Origin: Tolypothrix sp. NIES-4075
Lineage (GTDB): Bacteria > Cyanobacteriota > Cyanobacteriia > Cyanobacteriales > Nostocaceae
Reading direction: 5' to 3'
Assembly (NCBI RefSeq): GCF_002218085.1
Contig: NZ_BDUC01000004.1
Span: forward strand, 1-64,000
DNA: 64,000 bases
The notes under the pieces were generated by a model. The model had not been told where the DNA came from. It did not search any database and worked only from the letters and a program-made list of their open reading frames with translations. Below are positions 1 to 7,788 of this stretch, piece by piece; positions within the stretch are counted from its first letter, which is position 1; every line of letters starts with the position of its first letter. The position numbers and the translations under genes were made by a program.

Positions 1-2
1 AA

Positions 3-1166
3 GCAGAAGCATTAACAACTGTTCGTCAAATTCTAGACATCATTAGCGACTACAGAATCCCAGTGATTTGCTTTGATGAATTAGACACTCTAGAGGTTGA
101 CGATAACGGATTTTTAGCTTCACAGATTATTGCCAGTTTAGCAAAAGATTTGTACAACAGTCTCAAACGCGGTGTGATACTACTAGCGATGTATCCTGAG
201 ACTTGGACAAAGTACATCTATGCTATGCCAGAAGCTGCTGCAATCATGGATAGATTAGTCAGCGAGCAACCTGATAGACAACCAATTCAATTGAAAAATC
301 TAAACTCTGATGATATCCTTGCCCTTGTTCGTCAGTGGTTACAAGAGTTTTATCAAGAAAATCAACAAATTCCTCCTCATCCTCTCTATCCATTTGATGA
401 AACTAAACTCAGAGAACTTGGTAAGAGCAGACCTACCGTCAGAGCAGTTTTAAGGTGGTGTGCAGATAATTTTGTTGAAGCTAATAATATACATCCGGTT
501 GAACCATACTTCCAGAGTGAGTTAGCAAATGTTGAAGCTTCTATCAATTCACTATTAGAAAATGAAAAAGAAATTTCTTCCGCACTTTGGCTTGCCTTCA
601 ATACCTTAGTGGGAGAAACAGTGGAAAAAGTAAAAATTGAAAACATTCAAGAAGTAAAAGCTAGCGGGTCAGACCAAGGCTATATAGACTTTAGAATTGT
701 TGGCAATAGCGAGAAAATCAAAATAGGAGTGGATGTCCTCCAAGAATCCGGAGGTAAGTATGTTGGAGCAGCATTGAAACGACTAATCGATTACAAGAAG
801 TTTGACCTTACTCGCGGTTGCTTAATTCGTTCAAAGAAGATTAATTCTGGAGCCGCAGTACCTAGAGAATGTGTGAGAAAACTTTTAAAAGAATTAGGTG
901 GAGAGTGGGTAATGTTGCAAAGCCAAGATATTAAACCTCTTTTGGCTATCTTATTTGTTTACGAGAACTGTGAAAATTACCAAATTACTGAACAAGAAAT
1001 TTTTGATTTTATCAAAGAAAATAAGTTAGCAATTGATAATCCTTTGATTCGAGAAATTTTGAGTGACCCCTCTGGTCAAGAACCTGATAATTTAACTGAT
1101 GATGAATTGCCGATGAGAATCCCTCAAACCGTTACCAATTACATTGATAACATAGAAGTTGATTGA
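3..1166 (+). CDS. AAA/P-loop ATPase, C-terminal part (5' end outside window)
   Basis: The frame is open from the first bases, so the gene starts upstream and its Walker A region is not visible. The first visible residues carry a Walker B-like segment (PVICFDELD), followed by a sensor-1-like strand (GVILLAMYP) and a sensor-2/winged-helix-like stretch (GKSRPTVRAVLRW) about 140 residues in. This order is typical of Orc/Cdc6- or STAND-like AAA ATPases. The last 200 residues are a separate alpha/beta region containing DQGYIDFRI and IKIGVDVLQ, which might be a nuclease-like fold, but I see no clear catalytic triad. It lies 17 bp upstream of a nuclease-like gene on the same strand, so the two probably form one operon; a defence or DNA-processing role is inference. 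Confidence 0.7.
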   Translation, partial: AEALTTVRQILDIISDYRIPVICFDELDTLEVDDNGFLASQIIASLAKDLYNSLKRGVILLAMYPETWTKYIYAMPEAAAIMDRLVSEQPDRQPIQLKNLNSDDILALVRQWLQEFYQENQQIPPHPLYPFDETKLRELGKSRPTVRAVLRWCADNFVEANNIHPVEPYFQSELANVEASINSLLENEKEISSALWLAFNTLVGETVEKVKIENIQEVKASGSDQGYIDFRIVGNSEKIKIGVDVLQESGGKYVGAALKRLIDYKKFDLTRGCLIRSKKINSGAAVPRECVRKLLKELGGEWVMLQSQDIKPLLAILFVYENCENYQITEQEIFDFIKENKLAIDNPLIREILSDPSGQEPDNLTDDELPMRIPQTVTNYIDNIEVD

Positions 1167-1183
1167 ACTGTAGTTAACTAAAA

Positions 1184-2644
1184 ATGAATCAGCAGACTTT
1201 GATTCCAACAGCACTATGTTTACCTATTCCTGATATTGAAGCTTTAATTCAGGGTCGAACAATTGTTGCTTTACCCAGGATGTTTATTCGTCCTGGGCAG
1301 CAATTTTCTCTTTATCCAGCCAATTATTCAACTATTCCGCTTTCAGTTGAACGATACTACCGCTCAAATTTTTTGCCAATTGCCCAAACTGCTTTCAAAC
1401 TGCTTAGTTCTGATAAAGTATTGATTAAAGCTTGGGCTAAATGTGAACAGTGCCAAATATTAGATGAGACTAAATCTTTAGAAGTTTTATCTCAGCTAAC
1501 AATATGGACGAAAGAAGGTTTACAGGAAATTATACGACAGCGACAACATATTTTTATAACTTATTTGCGCGTATACCAACTCTCTTCTTCTCAAGAAGTG
1601 TTAGTTAATCATAATATTCAGGAAAAGGTAGGAAAGTTTGTAAGTTTGCCTTTGACTGTTTCTGACACCAAGCCGGTGTTAAGCGATCGCCTCTTCAATA
1701 TCCGCAAACACCAGTTACAAAATTTACAACCACCCCTGCATCCGGAATTAGAACAATTGCAAAGTGCTTTAATTTCCCTTGCTACCACCAACCCAGCAGC
1801 TAAACAATTAGAACAAGATATCAAAGTCTTTTTAGGTTGGAGTAGCGAGCAATTTGTCAAACAAATTGATTCAGATTTAGCTTGGATAAATGATATTGCC
1901 AAATTAGGCGATCGCAGCATCGAACAAGAAGAGAAAAAAAGCAACTATCAAGCCGGCACAGATTTTGAAAATATTACTCGTCAAAGTCTTAATTTTTTAG
2001 GATTTCAAGTTGAGGAAGACTATAAAGGTGGTGCAGGAGGTTTAGACTTATTTTGCTCACAACCCTATCCCCTCGTTTGTGAATGTAAGGCTGGTAAAAG
2101 CATACCCGATCGCACTGTTGAGGAATTGGATCGAATTGGCAAAAGACATCTTCAAGAAAATTATATGATGGCTGTTCGGTTGATTATCGGTCCTGGTCAA
2201 CCAACAAAACAACTTAAACAATCTGCCCAAATATCTAAAATCAGTATTATTAATGCTATGACTTTACAAAAGCTAGTTGAATTAAAAGCAAAATATCCTG
2301 GTTCGGTAAATTTAGTTGAATTGAAGCAATATTTAGAAACCGGACAAATTGACAAGAAAATTGATGAATATATTAATCAAGTAGAAAAAAAGATTGCGTT
2401 GCGATCGCATTTAGTCAAACTTGTAAAACAGCATCAAGATAATACGGGGGATGAAGCAGTTGAAGTTGCAACGCTATATGGAGCCTACGGCTATTCTAAC
2501 CCACCTCAATCGTTAACTCGTGAGCAAATGCACGAAATATTAATTGAACTTTCATCACCTTTAACAGGGTATTTGGGACGAACTAAAGGCAACGATTGGA
2601 GAAGCGATCGCTTTTATTTTCTCCGGGACTTACCAACTAGCTAA
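1184..2644 (+). CDS. PD-(D/E)XK nuclease-like protein, possibly DUF1802-related
   Basis: A 486-residue protein. The N-terminal ~220 residues (ALCLPIPDIEALIQGRTIVA, PRMFIRPGQQFSLYP) resemble a cyanobacterial conserved family that I think is annotated as DUF1802; that name is uncertain. Around residues 258-310 there is a restriction-endonuclease-like core: TDFENITRQSLNFLGFQVEE, then GGAGGLDLFC and CECKAGKS, giving the D...ExK arrangement of Mrr/PD-(D/E)XK nucleases. The C-terminal ~120 residues are helical and end in a conserved-looking segment (GYLGRTKGNDW). It starts 17 bp after the ATPase gene. No strong ribosome-binding site precedes the ATG. The nuclease fold is a confident motif reading; substrate and role are unknown. 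Confidence 0.75.
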   Translation: MNQQTLIPTALCLPIPDIEALIQGRTIVALPRMFIRPGQQFSLYPANYSTIPLSVERYYRSNFLPIAQTAFKLLSSDKVLIKAWAKCEQCQILDETKSLEVLSQLTIWTKEGLQEIIRQRQHIFITYLRVYQLSSSQEVLVNHNIQEKVGKFVSLPLTVSDTKPVLSDRLFNIRKHQLQNLQPPLHPELEQLQSALISLATTNPAAKQLEQDIKVFLGWSSEQFVKQIDSDLAWINDIAKLGDRSIEQEEKKSNYQAGTDFENITRQSLNFLGFQVEEDYKGGAGGLDLFCSQPYPLVCECKAGKSIPDRTVEELDRIGKRHLQENYMMAVRLIIGPGQPTKQLKQSAQISKISIINAMTLQKLVELKAKYPGSVNLVELKQYLETGQIDKKIDEYINQVEKKIALRSHLVKLVKQHQDNTGDEAVEVATLYGAYGYSNPPQSLTREQMHEILIELSSPLTGYLGRTKGNDWRSDRFYFLRDLPTS

Positions 2645-2647
2645 TAA

Positions 2648-3010
2648 TTATCCTAGCGTCAATATTTTAACTTGATAATTCACCACTAACGGCAAAATTT
2701 TTAACCACTCTGAACCTAACAATACTTCTGTAATTTCATCTCCGGCAAAAATCGGAATTTCATACTCTTGTTCATCCAAAAGTACCTTACCTAAATAAAT
2801 TTCAAAAAGACTTTCCCCTTGTGCGGTTCGCAACTCATCTCGACCAATATAAGTCCAATCAAGACTATCTAAATCTTGTTTATTCATTGCGATAAAGCCT
2901 GTGAAACCAGTATCTAACATCGCATCCACAGGTAGATTTAAATTATCAGCACCAATTAATTCAATCTCAAAAAACAACTGACCCCTCTCACCAAATGTAC
3001 CCTGTATCAT
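2648..3010 (-). CDS. Retroviral-type (clan AA) aspartic protease-like protein
   Basis: A 120-residue protein with the single-lobe aspartic protease layout. The catalytic-type motif AMLDTGFTGFIAM puts Asp-Thr-Gly at residues 33-35, and VLLGSEWLK near residue 96 matches the second conserved hydrophobic-hydrophobic-Gly element. The size fits a half-enzyme that would act as a homodimer. Its ATG overlaps the stop of the upstream small gene by 4 bp, so the two are translationally coupled. Such DTG proteins are common next to small partner genes in cyanobacteria, but their substrate is not known. It converges with the nuclease-like gene, with only 3 bp between the stops. Confidence 0.75.
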   Translation of the reverse strand: MIQGTFGERGQLFFEIELIGADNLNLPVDAMLDTGFTGFIAMNKQDLDSLDWTYIGRDELRTAQGESLFEIYLGKVLLDEQEYEIPIFAGDEITEVLLGSEWLKILPLVVNYQVKILTLG

Positions 3011-3324
3011 ATAGTGCCAGTGGCTCCAGTTTCATTCAAGCAGAAAACGCAGTGATCGGCATTTGGATACTTCTCACGGGCTTTTTTGTGAGCTTGCATA
3101 TTATCTGCATCAATGAAGTAATCACCAGTATCTGGCTCTACAGCAATATACCAGCCATAGTGTTTATCGATAAATTGGGGACGCACTCGTTCAAAAATCG
3201 CTCGACAACGTTGATGAAATACATCTTTTTCGGCTTTACGTTTGGCTAGTTCTTCTGGTGATATGGTGATTTCGGGAAATATTCTGCCTCGACGTACCAA
3301 GCGTTTTGGTGTTGATTCAGCCAT
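3007..3324 (-). CDS. Small protein coupled to aspartic-protease-like gene
   Basis: A 105-residue protein of unknown function. The chosen ATG gives an N-terminus MAESTPKRLVRRGRIFPEI; the frame is open 90 bp further upstream, but that extension runs into the end of the RNA ligase gene and looks non-coding. Features are a basic N-terminus, a charged helix (SPEELAKRKAEKDVFHQRCR), and a C-terminal half with DTGDYFIDAD and a C-F-C pair (HCVFCLNETG). It ends in an ATGA overlap with the aspartic-protease-like gene, suggesting the two products act together. An antitoxin- or substrate-like partner role is possible but unproven. Confidence 0.7.
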   Translation of the reverse strand: MAESTPKRLVRRGRIFPEITISPEELAKRKAEKDVFHQRCRAIFERVRPQFIDKHYGWYIAVEPDTGDYFIDADNMQAHKKAREKYPNADHCVFCLNETGATGTI

Positions 3325-3388
3325 AATACTAACCCTGCTTGTTAATGCTATTTTTATATTAGCTCCCAGAACAAGCGCATTAGCATTT

Positions 3389-4462
3389 TTATACCCTTCT
3401 TGTTTCTTTATCAAAATAATTCTTTAACAACTTACGCATTTCTGCCTTAATAAATGCTAATAATTGATTTTTATCATGTTGTGTAATTTCCTTTAACAAC
3501 AGTTCTTGATTTTCACTCAGTTGCTCGATAACATCCTCAATCACAAGGTTAAATAATTCTCTAGCTCTGCTCTTTTCTCTCGGTTTAATGTATCCTATCT
3601 TAGAAATTGCGTTTCGCAAACTATTTTCTGTAATCAAGTTAAATGCTGACCATTGCAAAATCTCTAAATCATCTTGCTTGATAAATGATTGCTCAGACCA
3701 TTTTTCAGCTAAGTGAAATCGTTTTTCTTCAGAGAATTCAGTAATTTTGCGTTTGAGAACAGGTCTAATTTTGCCTTTTGGGGTGTCAATATAGATAATT
3801 TTTATGGGTTTAATTACAATACCTTCTGCTTTGTTTTCGTCATGTAGTGGTGGTAAATTTAGTAATGGCGGAATCGTTGATGAAAAATTAATTTCAAAAG
3901 CGATCGCTTCATTATATCTACCAATAAAAAGTGGCACTGCATAAAAAATTCCCGCCGATTGCAAGATATCTATAGCTTTGTCATAATCCAGATATGTTCG
4001 CGTTGCACCATCACTTTCAAATGCAATATCAAAGGCACAAAATTCTATCGTTGGTGAATAATAAATACCCGTTTGCACAGGTTGGACAGATAAATCGGGT
4101 GTGACATCAGGATGGGGATAACTACCACCAAATAATTCCCCATAAATGAATATACGGCTAATTTGAGGATGTTTGCTTTGGGTAATTATAAAAGCGCGTT
4201 TTATATTATCGTTGAGTCTTGACTGTAGTTTTTGATAATCAAAAAAGTTCTCGTTTGTATCTAAAAACTTTTTCCGATTAGCACAGCGAATTACCTGACC
4301 ATCAGTGACGAAACAAAAATTAGCTCCGTGAATTTTTTCAGTTACTACCCAATCGATTTTTTCAAGCAAGCGATGTCCGGCTTCATCAATTTGCCAGCGA
4401 TGGAAAGACTCATCAATCTTCTCATAGCTAGTAAAATTCCATGTGGAGCTATACATAATCAC
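3389..4462 (-). CDS. RNA ligase, T4 Rnl2-type
   Basis: A 357-residue member of the nucleotidyltransferase ligases. Motif I is VTEKIHGANFCF, with the adenylation lysine at about residue 43. FIYGELFGG fits motif III, AEGIVIKP fits motif IV, and LKRKITEF supplies the motif V lysines. These ligases join or repair RNA 3'-OH/5'-PO4 nicks using ATP. The C-terminal ~120 residues are helical, as in Rnl2 proteins. The longest frame begins with GTG at 4462; an in-frame ATG at 4456 is equally plausible. It is first in a minus-strand run of three genes with the small protein and the aspartic-protease-like protein, 64 bp apart. The RNA ligase call is strong; the physiological target is unknown. Confidence 0.88.
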   Translation of the reverse strand: MIMYSSTWNFTSYEKIDESFHRWQIDEAGHRLLEKIDWVVTEKIHGANFCFVTDGQVIRCANRKKFLDTNENFFDYQKLQSRLNDNIKRAFIITQSKHPQISRIFIYGELFGGSYPHPDVTPDLSVQPVQTGIYYSPTIEFCAFDIAFESDGATRTYLDYDKAIDILQSAGIFYAVPLFIGRYNEAIAFEINFSSTIPPLLNLPPLHDENKAEGIVIKPIKIIYIDTPKGKIRPVLKRKITEFSEEKRFHLAEKWSEQSFIKQDDLEILQWSAFNLITENSLRNAISKIGYIKPREKSRARELFNLVIEDVIEQLSENQELLLKEITQHDKNQLLAFIKAEMRKLLKNYFDKETRRV

Positions 4463-4554
4463 TCAACTACTAACTAGAACAAATCTAGGAATTTAGTTTA
4501 TGTTTTTTAGGCTACAGCACAGGTAACAGGTTTGCGGTGAATTTTTATCAAATA

Positions 4555-4583
4555 AAGTAGGTAGGGCATAGCCCCACCTACTA
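4555..4583 (-). terminator. Hairpin downstream of cupin gene
   Basis: An inverted repeat (AGTAGGTAGGG...CCCCACCTACT) sits directly after the stop codon of the minus-strand cupin gene. On the minus strand it is followed by TTTATTTGAT, so it could act as a weak intrinsic terminator. It may also be a dispersed palindromic repeat. Confidence 0.45.
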
Positions 4584-4584
4584 A

Positions 4585-5019
4585 CTAAACTGTGCAACTT
4601 AGTTCATTCAACGCGGCTTCTGCTGCTGCCAAATCGTAAGGAAATGGTCTACCGCGAGTTACATAATCGCGCTCTTGGGTTGGTCTGTGACGCAATACTG
4701 CATTCACTAAAACGCACGGTTCGGAACTGAAATTAATTGCTCCGTGCAAGACTCCGGGTGGAATTGTTACTACTGCTGGGTAATCTTCACTTAAAGCAAT
4801 ATATTCGTATTTTCTGTTAATTAAACTTACCAAAACAAACTTACCTTTAACTAGTAATAATTGGTCTGTTTGTGATTTATGAACAAACAAATCATCTATT
4901 GTATTTCCAGGAATTTGCACCAGCATTGTTTCATGACTAGCTTGGGGAGTAAAAAAGTGAGTCATCCCTCCTTTGATAGATTCTAGGGGACGGATTTCCA
5001 GCGAACGCATGTTTTTCAT
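4585..5019 (-). CDS. Cupin-domain protein, dTDP-4-dehydrorhamnose epimerase-like
   Basis: A 144-residue single-domain cupin. The beta-barrel pattern is clear: HETMLVQIPG, DQLLLVKGKFVLV and VVTIPPGVLHGAINF (the typical G-x-x-H of cupin motif 2), followed by PCVLVNAVLRHRP. The arrangement recalls RmlC/WxcM-type sugar-nucleotide epimerases and other cyanobacterial cupins of unknown substrate. It stands alone between pgi (same strand, 115 bp upstream) and the RNA ligase gene. Linkage to pgi could point to sugar metabolism, but this is inference from position only. Confidence 0.75.
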   Translation of the reverse strand: MKNMRSLEIRPLESIKGGMTHFFTPQASHETMLVQIPGNTIDDLFVHKSQTDQLLLVKGKFVLVSLINRKYEYIALSEDYPAVVTIPPGVLHGAINFSSEPCVLVNAVLRHRPTQERDYVTRGRPFPYDLAAAEAALNELSCTV

Positions 5020-5134
5020 ATCCTAAAAAAAACATCCTAAAAATTGAAGTCTCTTCAATCTAGGATGCCCAAAAATAAAAAATTGTTGCACACGCGACAA
5101 AAGTTGCCAAAATGTGCTTAAACTACTACACCGA

Positions 5135-6721
5135 TCAACTGAGAGAAATTTTTAAACTACTGGGTTCTCCAAGATTGCCGTGCAACACTACACCGCGCTG
5201 ATTAGCGGCAAGATGACGCACAATTTTGTAAATTGGCTCAATTTGGTTGGATGCGTTTGCTTTTTCGGCAATTTCCTTTAAAGTAAGGGGAGTTTTTTCG
5301 GTTTGCAACACTTCCACGACTTGTTTTTGCAAATCTAGAATGGTAGCAGCGGCTTTTTTACCAGCTTCTACACCAGGTTGATGGTAGGCATTAATGTTGA
5401 CTAAGCTGGCATAAAAACCAACAGCGCGTTCGTATAAAGCAATTAATGCCCCGACTGTGCGAGGATTAACTTGGGGAATGGTGACAGTTATCGAATCGCG
5501 GTGATTTTCATAAAGCGCTTGTCTAGTTCCTTGGAGAAAACCAGAAAGATAATCGCCTGATGTGACTCCAGGATCTATTTCTGGAGATGCACCGTTACGA
5601 TCTTCCAATACTTCGATGAAGGTAGCGAAGAAATTCGCCACACCTTCGCGCAATTGTTGCACGTAAGCGTGTTGGTCTGTTGAGCCTTTGTTGCCATAAA
5701 CGGCGATGCCTTGATAAACAGTGTTGCCGTCTAAGTCTTTTTCTTTGCCCAAAGATTCCATCACCAGCTGTTGCAAATAGCGGCTGAATAGAAATAAACT
5801 GTCTTTATAAGGTAGGACAACCATGTCTTTTTCGCCGCGTCCGTTGCCAGCATAGTACCAAGACAAAGCTAACAATGCTGCTGGGTTCTTTTTGACATCG
5901 TGAATGCGTGTGGCGTCGTCCATTTCTTTCGCACCTTCTAGCATCTGACGAACGTCGATGCCTTGTAATGCGGCAGGTACTAGTCCGACGGCAGACAATT
6001 CAGAGGTGCGTCCTCCTACCCAGTCGTACATGGGAAAGGTTGCCATCCAGCCTTCAGATTTTGCCAATTTATCAAGGTTGCTATCGGCACTGGTGATAGC
6101 TACTGCATAATTAGCAAAGTCTAAATTCTGTCCGGCGTAAGCTTTTTTCACTTCAATCATACCGTTGCGCGGTTCCGGTGTTCCTCCAGATTTGGAGATA
6201 ACTAACACCAAAGTGCTGGCAAGGCTGTTTCGCAAATGAGTCAAAATGCGATCGATACCTGCCGGATCGCTATTGTCGATAAAGTGAATTTTCAGGGGTG
6301 GGAAATCTGGAGCAAGCGCTTCCGCGACAAATTGCGGTCCGAGGGCAGATCCACCAATACCGATGGAGATAATATCAGTAAAGCGTTGCGCTCTAGGAGG
6401 ATGAATTCCACCTGTTTTGACTTTTTCGGCGAATGCTTCGATTTGCTCTAGGGTGTTGACAATTTCGTGTTGAAGTTCTGGAGTAGGTGCTAAAGTATGA
6501 TTTCGCAGCCAGTAATGCCCTACCATACGATTTTCGTCTGGATTGGCGATCGCTCCCTTCTCCAGTTCCACCATATCGGCAAACGCTTTGTCAAACTTCG
6601 GCTGCAACGACTCTACGAAGGCATCATCAAACCGCATTCGACTGATATCTAGATAAAATCCTAGTCCTTCGTGAAAATATAACCAATCTTGGTATCGTTG
6701 CCAAAGTGCCGTAGCATCCAT
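5135..6721 (-). CDS. pgi: Glucose-6-phosphate isomerase
   Basis: A 528-residue phosphoglucose isomerase that interconverts glucose-6-phosphate and fructose-6-phosphate in glycolysis, gluconeogenesis and the oxidative pentose phosphate cycle. Evidence includes the SIS-fold phosphate-binding segments IGIGGSALGPQFVAEAL, DNSDPAGI, VISKSGGTPEPRNG and VGGRTSELSAVG, and the later STDQHAYVQQLREG and YHQPGVEAGKKAA segments with the catalytic His and Lys. The C-terminal extension contains a winged-helix-like stretch (LKEIAEKANASNQIEPIYKI), as in cyanobacterial enzymes. The length is normal and the reading frame intact. Start ATG at 6721. Confidence 0.96.
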   Translation of the reverse strand: MDATALWQRYQDWLYFHEGLGFYLDISRMRFDDAFVESLQPKFDKAFADMVELEKGAIANPDENRMVGHYWLRNHTLAPTPELQHEIVNTLEQIEAFAEKVKTGGIHPPRAQRFTDIISIGIGGSALGPQFVAEALAPDFPPLKIHFIDNSDPAGIDRILTHLRNSLASTLVLVISKSGGTPEPRNGMIEVKKAYAGQNLDFANYAVAITSADSNLDKLAKSEGWMATFPMYDWVGGRTSELSAVGLVPAALQGIDVRQMLEGAKEMDDATRIHDVKKNPAALLALSWYYAGNGRGEKDMVVLPYKDSLFLFSRYLQQLVMESLGKEKDLDGNTVYQGIAVYGNKGSTDQHAYVQQLREGVANFFATFIEVLEDRNGASPEIDPGVTSGDYLSGFLQGTRQALYENHRDSITVTIPQVNPRTVGALIALYERAVGFYASLVNINAYHQPGVEAGKKAAATILDLQKQVVEVLQTEKTPLTLKEIAEKANASNQIEPIYKIVRHLAANQRGVVLHGNLGEPSSLKISLS

Positions 6722-6808
6722 AGGAAATCTCTAGTTAAGTGATTTTCACAAACAAGTTTAGTTTATGCCAAGAGCGATAAGAGCAGAGCCTTATACAGTT
6801 TTAAGTGT

Positions 6809-6853
6809 TGGGAATTGGGAATTGGGAATTGGGAATTGGGAATTGGTAATTGG
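6809..6853. repeat. Heptamer tract GGGAATT
   Basis: About six consecutive copies of the heptamer GGGAATT, the last ones drifting to GGTAATT. Short tandemly repeated heptamers of this kind are typical of filamentous cyanobacterial intergenic DNA. Reading frames over it are repeat-derived, not genes. Confidence 0.9.
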
Positions 6854-6974
6854 TTCGCAAGTGCGATCAATTGCGGGTCTCCCAACTTGTTCGCGTAGCG
6901 TCTCCGCATCTGAGAAGCACAGCCGCGTGCATAGAGAACGGGTAATTGGTAATAGTGATGTGCGTTTTTTACCA
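6854..6974. repeat. Dispersed GC-richer repeat between heptamer tracts
   Basis: The segment GTTCGCGTAGCGTCTCC...AGCCGCGTGCATAGAG resembles the sequence around 44,700 (GACGCGTAGCCGCGTGCC...GCAGCGTCTCCC). It looks like a degenerate dispersed intergenic repeat and no gene is evident. Confidence 0.5.
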
Positions 6975-7044
6975 TTACCCATTACCCATTACCCATTACC
7001 CATTACCCATTACCCATTACCCATTACCCATTACCCATTACCCA
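6975..7044. repeat. Heptamer array TTACCCA x10
   Basis: Ten perfect consecutive copies of TTACCCA. With the GGGAATT tract on the other side it forms a loosely complementary pair that could fold on itself. Perfect identity implies recent slippage expansion. Confidence 0.95.
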
Positions 7045-7050
7045 CTTAAT

Positions 7051-7350
7051 TTAAACATCCGGCATAGGTACAACTCGCAAGAATTTGACGATTTGACCTC
7101 TAATTTCTATGCCTATGAGATAATTATCCAGGGTGAAGCGGTGAAAAATGCCGTCGCTGTCTAACTGCCGCAATTCTGGTAAGCAATGCAGTGGCGACTT
7201 GTCAGCAAACTCAATAAACACAAAATTATACACCCGCTGGTAGGCAGCCGGTTCTAAATTTTTCAAATCTATTAAAAAAGACTTTGCATAGCGGACTTCC
7301 CGATTCACAGCAAGCATCACCTTAACCAAATTTTGACTCCTTACCAACAC
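7051..7350 (-). CDS. RelE/ParE-like toxin candidate
   Basis: A protein of up to 99 residues; internal starts give about 88. The core VRYAKSFLIDLKNLEPAAYQRVYNFVF followed by LHCLPELRQL, FHRFTLDNYLIGIEIRG and IVKFLRVVPM matches the RelE/ParE pattern of an N-terminal helical pair followed by a beta-sheet ending in a hydrophobic strand. In this family the protein is an mRNA interferase or gyrase poison. It lies 18 bp after a 67-residue gene in the same direction, as expected for antitoxin-toxin order. The fold call rests on pattern only; no active-site residues were verified. Confidence 0.65.
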   Translation of the reverse strand: MLVRSQNLVKVMLAVNREVRYAKSFLIDLKNLEPAAYQRVYNFVFIEFADKSPLHCLPELRQLDSDGIFHRFTLDNYLIGIEIRGQIVKFLRVVPMPDV

Positions 7351-7368
7351 AAGATACGAAAACGCTGG

Positions 7369-7572
7369 CTAATGAGTGAAAAACATTAACAGACGCAGCG
7401 CTTCATCATGAGTTAACGTATCCCACGGTTGGTGCGATCGCTTGACTTCTTCTATGGCTTTGAGCATGTAATAGTCACAATATAAAGCGTGCATAACGCT
7501 CCAAATTTCTTGGAGGTCATCATCGGCTAACTGCTCGATTAAATGATGTATTCTGATTCGCAGTAAGTTCAT
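7369..7572 (-). CDS. Putative antitoxin partner of the RelE/ParE-like gene
   Basis: A 67-residue acidic/helical protein (IHHLIEQLADDDLQEIWSVM...EALRLLMFF). The N-terminal LxxxIHHLIEQLADDDLQEIW helix resembles small cyanobacterial antitoxins that pair with RelE-like toxins. Position, size and spacing to the downstream toxin-like gene support the role. DNA binding and actual function are inferred. Confidence 0.55.
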   Translation of the reverse strand: MNLLRIRIHHLIEQLADDDLQEIWSVMHALYCDYYMLKAIEEVKRSHQPWDTLTHDEALRLLMFFTH

Positions 7573-7788
7573 ATATTAATTATGGGGCATGGGGCATGGG
7601 GCATTGGGCACAAGAAAAGAAGATTTTTACATTTGTTTACAGAAGTTTTTATTTCTGCCTGCTTACTTATCCCTGTAATATTGTTCCCACAAAATACCGA
7701 TGGTTAACGGAGGTGGGGATGAGGGGGAACTCTTGACAAATGACAAATGACTAATGACTAATGACTAATGACTAATGATTAAATCAGT
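7573..7788. repeat. Intergenic heptamer tracts upstream of livM
   Basis: This gap holds GGGGCAT repeats (about 7583-7610) and an ACTAATG/ACAAATG heptamer tract (about 7736-7778) directly before the permease start. The last tract leaves little room for a standard ribosome-binding site. No gene is visible. Confidence 0.8.

Noticed and set aside
6765..7164. Four overlapping frames over the heptamer tracts
   Set aside because: Their translations (HYPLPIT and similar) are repeat artefacts.
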